DNA of 64,000 nt from SAR324 cluster bacterium (GCA_028281495.1 JANQJU010000023.1:124001-188000); one strand, 5' to 3'; positions 9,494-17,721 are shown, counted from the stretch's first letter. The notes: generated by a model from the sequence alone, not told the origin. Translations and numbers: made by a program.

Positions 9494-9769
9494 ATGTCAT
9501 TTTTTATTGTCCTTTTTGAGGGTATTTCTTGCAGAAACGGTACCATTAAAATGAGTCTTTTCCCAAATCGAGTTAGTCGGCCTAGTATACTTAGCTGCCA
9601 CAGAGGGTACCCATCATCTGAAGGATTATTATCTATTGCTTTCCACTCCAATTTTGGAAAAGATGGTATCTTCTATGTCTATTATTCAGCAAGGTCGCCT
9701 AGACGTTCGGTTATTTCGCAATTTCTAGTTTTGGAAAAGGGGAATCGAGCGGAACCAACAAGTGGGTAG
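9494..9769 (+). pseudogene. Remnant of a glucose/sorbosone dehydrogenase (PQQ-type propeller)
   Basis: The readable frame contains EGLLSIAFHSNFGKDGIFYV followed by YYSA, SVISQF and NRAEP. This is the hallmark of soluble sugar-dehydrogenase-like beta-propellers, whose intact members run to about 350-450 residues. Here only about 80 residues survive, without signal peptide, without the downstream HNGG and GDG motifs, and ending at a stop at 9767. The rest of 9256-9822 is AT-rich and holds no gene I can support. I read this as a decayed gene. An intact relative is part of the protein at 58949-60649. Confidence 0.7.
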
Positions 9770-9822
9770 AAGTGCGGTACGTTCTCTTTATACAAATTTT
9801 AACTTTTTGCTGAGAGGGCAGT

Positions 9823-11706
9823 ATGGGTAAGGAAAAATCTTTGCAAGCTGATCGAAAAATTGTTTTGGAAGCCGTACGGCAAGATGGCAAAGCGTTGAAA
9901 TTGGCAGAGGAAGCGCTACGGGCAGATCGCGAAGTGGTAATGACCGCTGTAAGACAAGATGGAGCCGCTTTGGCTTTTGCGAGCCCAAATTTGCAAGCAG
10001 ATCGAGAGGTGGCTCTTGAAGCCTTAAAGACTTATGGCAGAGCTTTAGAATTTGCAAGCGACGAACTGAAGAATAACCGCGAAGTGGTTATGCAAGCAGT
10101 CCAAAAAAATGGACTCGCTTTAGAATATGCGAGCGAAGCTCTGAGAGGAGATCGTGCCATTGTAATGCAAGCAGTCCAAAAGACAGGCCGGATGTTCCAA
10201 TATGCAAGCGAAAGCCTGCGGTCCGACCCCGATTTTGTGAAAGAGGTCATCATATATCCCTATACCTTCCGATATGCGGATTCCAAACTCCGTGGAGATC
10301 GGGAACTTGCTTTACGTGCGGTCATCTGTCGTCCACGGGCACTTGCTGCAACCAGTGAAGTGCTACGATCCGACCCAGAGTTTGTATTAGAGTCGATTGC
10401 ATTCAATGCTCAGGCTTTGGAATATGCGAATGAAGAGTTACGTAGTGATCGAGAGTTTGCTTTCAAAGCAATCCATCAAAATCCGGCTTCATTTCGCTAT
10501 CTGAGCGATACTCTAAAAAATGATCCAGCCCTACGAGAAGAAGTTGGCGAAACATATCACGAAGAATATGAAAATTTACCGGGACGAACCGGATCCGCTT
10601 TAGAATTTGTGGATCTGCTAATGGCTCACAAATCGACTCTTAGAGAAACAAGCAAGGATGTGGATTTAGAGACGGCAACGGATCTCGAAAAAGTAAAAAA
10701 GCAACAACAAATGAAAGAAGTGATTGCCAAACCAGATGAAGGGCGGTTGCTGTTTCCTAAGATGGTCTTTGCTTTAGGCACGTTGATGATTTTGGCATTA
10801 GGTGGTGTGATGGTTTGGCAAGTGGCCCAATATGAACCAAAAAAAGTTGCTTTTATCCCCCCTGCTAGTAGCACCAACATTGAGGCTTCTGATCCTGAAA
10901 ACGTTTCGCAACCTACACAGAAAGGCCAACGAGGTAAACTGGCCGCTCAACGTGCTTTGGAAGCTGAGTACAAGCAACGCCAAGCTGCCGAACAACGCTA
11001 TGAACGACAGAGCCGCCCTCAACCTGTTAAACCAGTAGCGCAAGTACAACAAAAATCGGCTATGCCCAAGGTTCCACAGGCAACTCCCGCGGCTCCGTCT
11101 ATTCCCGGCCCTCAACCCGCGAAAACAGTTTTACCCAAACCGCCGACGCCAAAGAACTCTGGAGTAGTAGCCACATCTCCTGCGGTTCCATCTCCTCAAG
11201 CCCAACAGGTTGCTGCCCAGCCAACAGCGTCACAGCAGCCTGACGACATGGATTTTCGGGGAAAGGACTTATCTGGAGAGGATTTTCAAGGACGTGATTT
11301 ACGAGAGGCCAATTTTGAAGGTGCGAATCTGCAAGGAGCCAATTTTGAAGGTGCCAGCTTACAAGGAGCTATTTTCCGATCTGCCAAATTGGGAAGAACA
11401 AATTTCCGAAATGCCAATTTAGAAAACGTCGATTTGGCTTATGCTAAGATGGCACGTACAGATTTCTCAGGGGCACGAATGGTTGGTTCTCGTTTAGAGC
11501 GAGCGAATTTATATGCAGCAAATTTTGAGCAAAGCGACCTCACTGGAGTCCATCTAAGCCGGGCCTTTTTGGCAGGAGCTAATTTTAAAAGTGCTGAATT
11601 GCGAGATGCCGAACTTTACGGGGCAAACTTTGCTCGTGCTCGAAATTTGCCAGAATGGGTTGAAGAAAGCCTCGACGAACGTGGCTTTTTCACCTCTCAA
11701 TATTAA
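9823..11706 (+). CDS. DUF4116-repeat / transmembrane / pentapeptide-repeat protein
   Basis: Residues 5-235 are about ten ~24-residue DUF4116-type repeats of the form LRxDREVVxxAVxxxGxALxYAS. After a charged linker, one membrane helix (about 307-328) is followed by a long Pro/Ala/Gln-rich spacer (about 340-470). The C-terminus (about 475-605) is a pentapeptide-repeat domain of A(D/N)LxG-type units, expected to form a right-handed quadrilateral beta-helix. There is no signal peptide, so the DUF4116 array is probably cytoplasmic and the pentapeptide helix periplasmic. GAGAGG lies five bases before the ATG. The GspL-like gene starts 21 bp downstream, suggesting an operon. Function unknown. Confidence 0.9.
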   Translation: MGKEKSLQADRKIVLEAVRQDGKALKLAEEALRADREVVMTAVRQDGAALAFASPNLQADREVALEALKTYGRALEFASDELKNNREVVMQAVQKNGLALEYASEALRGDRAIVMQAVQKTGRMFQYASESLRSDPDFVKEVIIYPYTFRYADSKLRGDRELALRAVICRPRALAATSEVLRSDPEFVLESIAFNAQALEYANEELRSDREFAFKAIHQNPASFRYLSDTLKNDPALREEVGETYHEEYENLPGRTGSALEFVDLLMAHKSTLRETSKDVDLETATDLEKVKKQQQMKEVIAKPDEGRLLFPKMVFALGTLMILALGGVMVWQVAQYEPKKVAFIPPASSTNIEASDPENVSQPTQKGQRGKLAAQRALEAEYKQRQAAEQRYERQSRPQPVKPVAQVQQKSAMPKVPQATPAAPSIPGPQPAKTVLPKPPTPKNSGVVATSPAVPSPQAQQVAAQPTASQQPDDMDFRGKDLSGEDFQGRDLREANFEGANLQGANFEGASLQGAIFRSAKLGRTNFRNANLENVDLAYAKMARTDFSGARMVGSRLERANLYAANFEQSDLTGVHLSRAFLAGANFKSAELRDAELYGANFARARNLPEWVEESLDERGFFTSQY

Positions 11707-11727
11707 CTTTTACGAACACGCCAAACT

Positions 11728-13311
11728 ATGGAACACACACAATACATCCTGTTTGTTTCTCAAGGATGCATCGAAGGCTTTAAAATGAAAAAGAAGTCGA
11801 CGATGCCCAGTATATCCTCAGAACATTCTTCATTTCCCGAAGCCGCGGACCTACCCAAAGATGCTACCGTCTTCGACGAACTCGATCTCTTCTTAGAAAC
11901 GCACCACTGGCGCAAAGCACATACAGTCGTGATTGTACCCACCGAAGAAGTTTCTTTCCGTACTCTCAATTTTCCATTTCAAGACCGTAAAAAGATCCAA
12001 CAAGTTTTGAAGTTTGAGGTGCAAAACGAAGTCATGGGAGATGCTGAGAACTTGCACTACACCTACGACATACGGATGCTTCCTGAAAATAAGGCACAAG
12101 CTCATTTATATTTCATTGATCAACCTTATCTAGACCAATTACGTGAAGTATTTGATCGCTATGACATATTTCTAAAAGACGTCGTCTTTGCAGGCCATGC
12201 TTTGTTCAAGATGCTTCCGTTATTTGACAACAGCCGCCAGTATCAAGTCTATGTGGGAGCTGACGAGACGTTTGTGAATGTTGTAGAAAATCGTCAGTTA
12301 CAGACGGTGAAGTTCTTCCCCACCTACCTCAAATCATATCTGAAAGAGTTAGCCAGCTTGAATCCCGTGGATGTGGAAACTCTCAGCAAAGCCGTTGGCA
12401 AGGCGGATTCAGATGATCCCCAACTTCAGTATTCGATTTCCCAAAAAACAGTAGCCATCTTAGAAGAATTGCGAATTGGTTTAGAACAAAAATTCACCAA
12501 GCTGATTGAAGAGGAAATCCAGCGACTTTGCCGCCAATTGAATCTATTTCTGCGCACCAGTGTTTGGAATGAGGATGCTGAGGTTTCGATTTCTGGCATT
12601 TTCAGCTCGATAGTAATATTTAACGGTAAGAAATTTGAGCCTGCTCCTGGAGCAGTCACAGAATTGGTCGGATTACGTGAAGAGCAGTGGGGAATTTTAA
12701 GAGAGTTAAAGCATGGCGGTTTGCACTACCTAGAAAAATCAGAAATCACATTTTATTCTGAGAAAACTTCCTTTGGGAGATTCTTGCTTCGCAAATATTA
12801 CGGTGTTGCAGTCATTGGCATCATTTTATTGTTGCTCACACCTGCTGGTTGGATGGGGCGGTTCCTTCTAGAACAACAGCGAGTGCAACAAATGATCGAA
12901 CGGACTGATCGATTGATTGAAGCAAAGATCCAACAGCTCCTCCCTCAAGAAACCGAACTTAGCATCCAAGCCGCTATGGTGCGCCTGGAAGAAAAAATTG
13001 AGAAGAAACAACAGCTGATTGAAAATGGAAAACAATTTCAAAAGAGAGACTATAAAAATTTAGAAATGCTTAGCAAACTCTCTCAGGTGATGAAGCAAAG
13101 TGCTGTCTTTCGAGTGGACCGCTTGGAATGGAGCAAGGATCAATTTCTGATGAACGGGCAAGTGGATAGCTACGACAGCTTGGAATTGCTTCGAACAGGG
13201 CTAGAGGAATTGGAAGAGTTTAAAAACCATGAGTTTTTGATCAACAACACAAAAACCAAGGAAGGCATTATCTATCGAATTTCAGTACGGTTTGATCAAA
13301 CGCGAAGTTGA
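11728..13311 (+). CDS. GspL/PilM-like protein (actin-like cytoplasmic domain plus membrane helix)
   Basis: Residues 1-330 look like the actin-like cytoplasmic domain of type II secretion GspL or pilus PilM proteins: a lone N-terminal beta strand (QYILFVSQG), then a block (TVVIVPTEEVSFRTLNFPF) and QQVLKFEVQNEVMGD. A membrane helix (about 366-385, YGVAVIGIILLLLTPAGWMG) is followed by a coiled coil and a small periplasmic domain, as in GspL. The fold is recognisable, but no gspM, gspE or other secretion gene is adjacent, so its partner complex is unknown. The start has no ribosome site; coupling to the gene ending 21 bp upstream is likely. A later in-frame ATG at 11785 would remove the conserved first strand. 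Confidence 0.78.
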   Translation: MEHTQYILFVSQGCIEGFKMKKKSTMPSISSEHSSFPEAADLPKDATVFDELDLFLETHHWRKAHTVVIVPTEEVSFRTLNFPFQDRKKIQQVLKFEVQNEVMGDAENLHYTYDIRMLPENKAQAHLYFIDQPYLDQLREVFDRYDIFLKDVVFAGHALFKMLPLFDNSRQYQVYVGADETFVNVVENRQLQTVKFFPTYLKSYLKELASLNPVDVETLSKAVGKADSDDPQLQYSISQKTVAILEELRIGLEQKFTKLIEEEIQRLCRQLNLFLRTSVWNEDAEVSISGIFSSIVIFNGKKFEPAPGAVTELVGLREEQWGILRELKHGGLHYLEKSEITFYSEKTSFGRFLLRKYYGVAVIGIILLLLTPAGWMGRFLLEQQRVQQMIERTDRLIEAKIQQLLPQETELSIQAAMVRLEEKIEKKQQLIENGKQFQKRDYKNLEMLSKLSQVMKQSAVFRVDRLEWSKDQFLMNGQVDSYDSLELLRTGLEELEEFKNHEFLINNTKTKEGIIYRISVRFDQTRS

Positions 13312-13340
13312 ACTTTCCTCATATGAGGAGCAAGAGCTCT

Positions 13341-13706
13341 TCATTGATGCATGAACTTGCGCAGCAATTGCAAATTACGTTGACTACCTAAGGCGATCAA
13401 AATATCTCCTCCTTGTAATACAGAATATACAGGTGGATTATAGATGTTTTGATCTCCTCGCTTTATACTAATAATGTTGGTTTCAAAATTTCGATTGATG
13501 GCCAGCTTTTCCAAAGTTTTTCCAACCACATGAGATTCCTGAGACACTTGCAATTGTTCTAACTGGAAATCCTCATTTTCGACGCTCAAACCAAAATCCA
13601 GAAAGTCCATAACATTGGGCCTTAGTAACGCTTGTACGGTTTGGGCGCCTCCAAGTCCTCTACAAAATTGGCTCTGAGCAATCTGTATCCCATATACGCC
13701 AGCAGC
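13341..13706 (-). pseudogene. C-terminal remnant of a TrkA/RCK K+ channel or transporter subunit
   Basis: The last ~89 residues are an RCK_C (TrkA-C) domain: ESHVVGKTLEKLAI, then NIISIKRGDQNIYNPPV and LQGGDILIALGS. Reading upstream in the same frame past the only Met gives GGAQTVQALLRPNVMDFLDF, the typical end of the preceding TrkA-N domain in K+ channel proteins. The frame is then closed by a TGA at 13707-13709 without a start codon or a Rossmann GxGxxG motif. No pore helices are found upstream. The 89-aa reading frame could still be expressed from the internal ATG at 13610, but I judge it a truncated gene. Confidence 0.65.
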
Positions 13707-13848
13707 TCACAGCGAGCAAGAATTCATTCCCAAGAGCGGGTCTTGTCATGCCTGCTGGGTATGCTACATTCGGGGCTTATTGCGTTGCCGGATATTCAGC
13801 ATGTTAGAAGCTTCGGTATATCTCTAACTCTCCTACAAAAAGGTTCCT

Positions 13849-14022
13849 ATGAGCATAATTATCGGATTGTTAGCGCTTGTTTGTATGGTTGGAAGTTTGT
13901 GGTCGGTGAATGGTTATTTCCGGTTATTGCAAGTCAGTGGACGCGATTGTGCCAAAGACCTTTACACATTAATTGGGGTAAGCCGGCCTCAGGCAACTTT
14001 GACAGCACCTCACACACTCTAG
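13849..14022 (+). CDS. Possible 57-aa single-span membrane protein
   Basis: A short frame starting MSIIIGLLALVCMVGSLWSV has one strongly hydrophobic N-terminal helix and a soluble tail containing RDCAKDLYTLIGV. AAAAAGG lies five bases before the ATG, and the stop is 13 bp before the next gene, so co-transcription is plausible. I recognise no family. It overlaps no better frame and is supported only by ribosome site, composition and spacing. Confidence 0.4.
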   Translation: MSIIIGLLALVCMVGSLWSVNGYFRLLQVSGRDCAKDLYTLIGVSRPQATLTAPHTL

Positions 14023-14035
14023 AACTAAAAAAACT

Positions 14036-15106
14036 ATGGCTATTGTTTCCACCACTGAAGACGATTTTGATGTGCTCGAAGCGGTGATGGCAGTTCATCG
14101 AATCGTCATTGATCTGCATAGTATGTCCCATTTGATCGAAGACGAAGAACAAAAAAATTTTGTTCAAATTGTGGAAGTACTCACGGACCGTGATTTTCAA
14201 GTGCTGTTAGTCACTGAGCATGATGACCTCTTTCCAGAATGGCGACAGCGCAAAGATATCGGTTTCCTCAAACTGGAATCTGAGGACAACAGTGGTTTTT
14301 TACAAAACGATGCCCTTTTCCAGCCCGATGTATTTTGGATTACTGAATCCCCGTTGATCCAAAACCGCCTCACCGAACGTAAACAACTGTTTGCTTATGG
14401 TTCCGAGCAAACAGAAGGCATTCACGGTGTGCACTATCAATATTTTCGTGACCTTTTAGAACTGTTCCATCCCAGCCAGCATACATCGATTCTGTTAGGA
14501 GAAAAAATTCTAGAAATCAAAAGGAAATCTCCCAAACAGCCACTGATTGTAGCTGTTGGAGGCCCTGATCAATGCGGTCATGCCTATTTTATGGGACCCT
14601 TGGTAGAGGAGCTGGAAAAGAGCGAATTTTTGATCGAAGGGTTGGATTTGACAGAAATCATGGGTACCGAGTTTCAAAGTTCACAATATTGGAGATCACA
14701 ACAAGCAAAACGTTGGATCATGGATCAGTTGCTCCTTCCATTTTCAGAAGGACAACGGGTATTTATCGAGGACCCACCTGTGTGGATTGTTCCTTATGAA
14801 ACCAGTCCATTTCCCTTATTTTGGACACCAGAAATGATCCTACTGGTCTGGGGAACCACGTTGTTTCTTCCTGAAATCCAAGATTTGTCAGATTGGAATA
14901 TCCTACTAGAACTTTCACCTCGCGTTGCAACTGCTCGTCTGTTTGGAATTGATGAGCGAGAGAACTTCAACCCGGAATTCGTGCAGAAGTATGAGTCAGC
15001 CGATGGCAAATTGTATCAAAACTACTTAGAGAAATTTGAGGTGCAGGAGGTGATTGACCAGCGCATTCGCTTCGACAATTTTCATGCGTTCCGAATGACC
15101 GAATAG
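14036..15106 (+). CDS. Uncharacterised protein, uridine-kinase-like with degenerate P-loop
   Basis: The middle of this 356-residue soluble protein has IVAVGGPDQCGHAYFMGPLV, which lines up with the P-loop of uridine kinase/phosphoribulokinase proteins. The catalytic GK(S/T) is replaced by GHA. The C-terminal arrangement (ELSPRVATARLFGIDERE then a terminal Asn-Phe rich strand) also resembles the lid and last strand of those kinases. The first ~130 residues (HRIVIDLHSMSHLI and VLTDRDFQVLLVTEHDDL) are suggestive of a separate Rossmann-like, possibly HAD-like, domain without the canonical DxD. It may therefore bind rather than hydrolyse nucleotide. The family assignment is tentative. Confidence 0.6.
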   Translation: MAIVSTTEDDFDVLEAVMAVHRIVIDLHSMSHLIEDEEQKNFVQIVEVLTDRDFQVLLVTEHDDLFPEWRQRKDIGFLKLESEDNSGFLQNDALFQPDVFWITESPLIQNRLTERKQLFAYGSEQTEGIHGVHYQYFRDLLELFHPSQHTSILLGEKILEIKRKSPKQPLIVAVGGPDQCGHAYFMGPLVEELEKSEFLIEGLDLTEIMGTEFQSSQYWRSQQAKRWIMDQLLLPFSEGQRVFIEDPPVWIVPYETSPFPLFWTPEMILLVWGTTLFLPEIQDLSDWNILLELSPRVATARLFGIDERENFNPEFVQKYESADGKLYQNYLEKFEVQEVIDQRIRFDNFHAFRMTE

Positions 15107-15113
15107 TGAGAAT

Positions 15114-15164
15114 AAGGTCCCCCTGAACGAAGCGAAACTGATTCATCGTTCAGGAGGTGTCCTT
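15114..15164. terminator. Strong hairpin between convergent genes
   Basis: AAGGTCCCCCTGAACGA pairs with TCGTTCAGGAGGTGTCCTT across a 15-nt loop, with the inner eight pairs (ctgaacga/tcgttcag) perfect. It sits between the stops of convergent genes at 15106 and 15176 and probably serves both. No long T-run follows. Confidence 0.6.
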
Positions 15165-15175
15165 AGTGAGGAGGC

Positions 15176-15823
15176 TTACTTACTCTGAGGAACTTTTTGA
15201 GGATCTTGCGCGTGATAAAATGTGGAAAAAACATAGTCGCGCATATCGATATTAATGTGACACGAAGCACAACTCACCTTAGCAGCTTCATTTTTGCTAT
15301 TGCCATTGATGATTACATTACCTGAAACATCATATTGCACATATTGCCAATCGCCAGCTTCAGGGTCATAACCTTTGGGATGCTTTATCATCAAAGTGAC
15401 CGTTAGCGGAGTTTGAGGCACGCCATCAATCAACTGATAATTTTCTTTTAGCACCGCTGTACCTGCCGGATACTCTCGAAACGGGCTTTCACATTCGTCA
15501 TCTTCCTCTTCATCACATTCCTCATCTTCGTCATCGAGTCCTTCGGACTGACGTAAATAATGAATGTAATTGTTGATGAATACTTTATGACTCTTGCTGA
15601 TGTAGGTCACAATACCTTGGTTCCAATGCAAACCTGAGAATTGAATGTCGGTGAGTCGTGTCCAATTCTTTCGATAGTCCTTCAATAGTTCTTGAAATTC
15701 CTCAGGGATCTGAAATGGAGGAGCACTATTGGGATCCCAAGCCCCCACTTTATGGCCTTGTGCCCACATTGGAGTACCCCAGAGCAACACTATCAGACTG
15801 CAAAGTAACAATCGTTTTTTCAT
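15176..15823 (-). CDS. Cytochrome P460-like c-type heme protein
   Basis: A signal peptide (residues 1-22, ending PMWAQ) precedes a cytochrome P460 domain: THK-like YISKSHKVFINNYI, then EYPAGTAVLKENY and HPKGYDPEAGDWQYVQYD. A CASCH heme-binding site lies near residue 190. P460 proteins are periplasmic oxidoreductases acting on small nitrogen compounds or of unknown substrate. Residues 94-112 are an unusual acidic, Cys-containing insertion (GLDDEDEECDEEEDDECES) that could bind metal. It is the last gene of a three-gene minus-strand set with a cupredoxin-like protein and a di-heme peroxidase. Confidence 0.82.
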   Translation of the reverse strand: MKKRLLLCSLIVLLWGTPMWAQGHKVGAWDPNSAPPFQIPEEFQELLKDYRKNWTRLTDIQFSGLHWNQGIVTYISKSHKVFINNYIHYLRQSEGLDDEDEECDEEEDDECESPFREYPAGTAVLKENYQLIDGVPQTPLTVTLMIKHPKGYDPEAGDWQYVQYDVSGNVIINGNSKNEAAKVSCASCHINIDMRDYVFSTFYHAQDPQKVPQSK

Positions 15824-15838
15824 CCAATTCTCCCCAGT

Positions 15839-16474
15839 CTATTTTCGTGTAAGCGTGAGTGTGCCGCGAGTTTTCTTCTTTCGAATTAACTTCACTTCTT
15901 GGGTTTCTCCCGGCTTGATAGCAACATCAATCGGATCATATCCAGGCATCCATACGACTAGTTTCGATAGATTATCCGGTACGTCTTCAATTTCAAAATC
16001 AACTTTTTTCTGCTTCTTTTTGAAGGTTACCGTATGGTGATATTTGCTGGTTAGGGAAGCAACCCATGCCCGCATTTTAGGATGGATTTTACAACTGATT
16101 CTGATCATCTTGCCGGATTCCCAACTGATCGGCTGTTTGAATTCAGAACCTGGTGGGGCAAGACCGATATCAAAACTCACTCCTAACTCGGAGTCGTTTG
16201 CAAAGATATTATGATTGATAGAATCTGAGTTTTTGAAAATCGCTTCATTACCCTTAGCCCCCACCACAATCGACTCCACAAATGCGGTATTTTTTTGATC
16301 CACATTCGCGGGCGTACTGAGGCTTTGGTCTTCTGAAAAATAGATGAGTGCACCTTTCGGAGCTTTCTTTTTAAATGCAAAGTTTCCGGCTAAAGAACCG
16401 GCATGCAGTGTTTGGGCAAATCCGATTGAAAAACACACTGCAACGATTAGCCATATTTTATACATTGATCGCAT
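15839..16474 (-). CDS. Cupredoxin-like periplasmic protein
   Basis: A signal peptide (about residues 1-25, ending LHAGS) is followed by a plastocyanin-like fold. The putative copper ligands are all visible: H88 in INHNIFAND, and C128, H131 and M134 in RISCKIHPKMRAW. This pattern resembles the methylamine-utilisation-type cupredoxins often found beside MauG-like peroxidases. It probably carries electrons between the neighbouring heme proteins in the periplasm. The gap to the P460 gene is 15 bp and to the peroxidase gene 27 bp, so the three form one operon. Confidence 0.82.
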   Translation of the reverse strand: MRSMYKIWLIVAVCFSIGFAQTLHAGSLAGNFAFKKKAPKGALIYFSEDQSLSTPANVDQKNTAFVESIVVGAKGNEAIFKNSDSINHNIFANDSELGVSFDIGLAPPGSEFKQPISWESGKMIRISCKIHPKMRAWVASLTSKYHHTVTFKKKQKKVDFEIEDVPDNLSKLVVWMPGYDPIDVAIKPGETQEVKLIRKKKTRGTLTLTRK

Positions 16475-16501
16475 TTTCCTCTTCCATATTGAAGGTTATA
16501 A

Positions 16502-17491
16502 TTAAGGGATCTGCGGACGCTCTACTCGAAGCGGCTGAGTTAACGCCCCTAAAAATGCTACCAAATCATAGATTTCTTCATCCGTCAAATTCAGGGGCTT
16601 CATTAATGGGTCCAGTCCTTCAACCTGATTCCCTCCTTTATTATAGTGTTTGACCACGTCTTCTAGCGAACCTATCGACCCATCGTGCATGTAAGGAGCT
16701 GTCAGCAACGTATTCCGTAGGCCAGGTGTTTTAAACGCTCCTTGATTGCTAGCTCCCTCTTGAATTGTAGCACGTCCTGGATCGTCATCACCGATACCAA
16801 TATTGTGAAAACCATTGTTCGTGAAGTTTGGTCCATCGTGGCACAAGATACACCGAGCTTTTCCTTCAAAAAGTTCCATTCCACGAATAGCAGCTGGACT
16901 CATTGCCGAAAAATCCCCTTGGATATAGCGATCAAACGGGGTGTCATCCACAATGATCGTTCTTTCGAAGGCTGCAATCGCTATTGCAATATTTTCTGCT
17001 GTGATGCCTTCATCAGGAAAAAGACGTGCAAAGGCCCGCTGATAATAGGTCACCTCTTCCAGTTTTCCTGTTAATTTGGACAGAGGCATATTCATTTCAC
17101 CTTCTGCTTCAATCGGGCCTAAAGCCTGTTCCTCTAGCGTGCTAGCACGGCCATCCCAAAAAAAGGTGACATTCCATGCTAAATTGTAAATGTGAGGTGT
17201 GTTGCGCCCTACAGCTGCTCCCATTGTACCAAAAGCGGCTTTCACCCCCTCACCAAATCCAAGATCAGGATTATGACACGTCGCACAAGATTGATTGTCT
17301 TTAAGAGATAGGCGGGGATCAAAAAACAATACTTTGCCAAGGTGGACTAAATCTGCCGAGGGTGGTTCATCGTCAGGGTACTCAATCTCTTCTAAATCTG
17401 GAACTCCAAGTGGTTCTTGTGCCAAAATCATTGTCGGAAACATCATCAATAACGAGACAAACAAACACCAAAAGGAATATTGAATTTTCAT
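16502..17491 (-). CDS. Di-heme cytochrome c peroxidase (CcpA/MauG family)
   Basis: A signal peptide (1-24) precedes two heme-binding sites: CATCH at residues 69-73 and CILCH near 214-218. Other family blocks are present: GRNTPHIYNLAWNVTFFWDG, LEEQALGPI, AFERTI, TPGLRN and APYMHDGS. Family members reduce hydrogen peroxide or act as MauG-like oxidases in the periplasm. First gene of the redox operon. AGAGG lies six bases before the ATG. Maturation needs the Ccm system, part of which is encoded at 20212-23250. Confidence 0.93.
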   Translation of the reverse strand: MKIQYSFWCLFVSLLMMFPTMILAQEPLGVPDLEEIEYPDDEPPSADLVHLGKVLFFDPRLSLKDNQSCATCHNPDLGFGEGVKAAFGTMGAAVGRNTPHIYNLAWNVTFFWDGRASTLEEQALGPIEAEGEMNMPLSKLTGKLEEVTYYQRAFARLFPDEGITAENIAIAIAAFERTIIVDDTPFDRYIQGDFSAMSPAAIRGMELFEGKARCILCHDGPNFTNNGFHNIGIGDDDPGRATIQEGASNQGAFKTPGLRNTLLTAPYMHDGSIGSLEDVVKHYNKGGNQVEGLDPLMKPLNLTDEEIYDLVAFLGALTQPLRVERPQIP

Positions 17492-17587
17492 AACAACCTC
17501 TAAATCAGAGCAGTGAACAAAAAGTCTAACGAATATGTCTTCAAGGCTTTATTTTTAAGAAAGGGTACTCTGGCTAAGTACGGAGGG

Positions 17588-17596
17588 ATAATAACA
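17588..17596 (-). promoter_or_regulatory. Extended -10 promoter of the peroxidase operon
   Basis: On the minus strand this reads TGTTATTAT, an extended -10 element. A weak -35 (TTGTTT) lies 16 nt further upstream. It would give a leader of about 90 nt before the ATG at 17491. The flanking A/T tract could act as an UP element. Confidence 0.42.
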
Positions 17597-17660
17597 TAAC
17601 TTTCAAATAAAACAACAACAAAAAAACAAATTTTTTTAAACAAAAAAACAAAAAGCTAAT
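17597..17660. repeat. A-rich low-complexity tract
   Basis: About 60 bp made almost only of A with scattered C and one run of seven T, reading like (AAC)n/(A)n. It is intrinsically bent-type DNA just upstream of the peroxidase-operon promoter. No gene fits in 17492-17811. Confidence 0.6.
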
Positions 17661-17721
17661 ATGGACTGAAACAAAACTAAAAGAAGCGTCTGAACTTAAA
17701 TTGACCTAACGTAAATTGAAT

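Noticed and set aside
13316..13329. Perfect palindrome TCCTCATATGAGGA after the GspL-like gene as terminator
   Set aside because: It has no loop, so it cannot fold as a stable hairpin at full length, and no T-run follows. It may be incidental.
13632..14087. 151-codon plus-strand frame over the channel remnant and the 57-aa ORF
   Set aside because: It has no recognisable motif or ribosome site and overlaps two better-explained reading frames.
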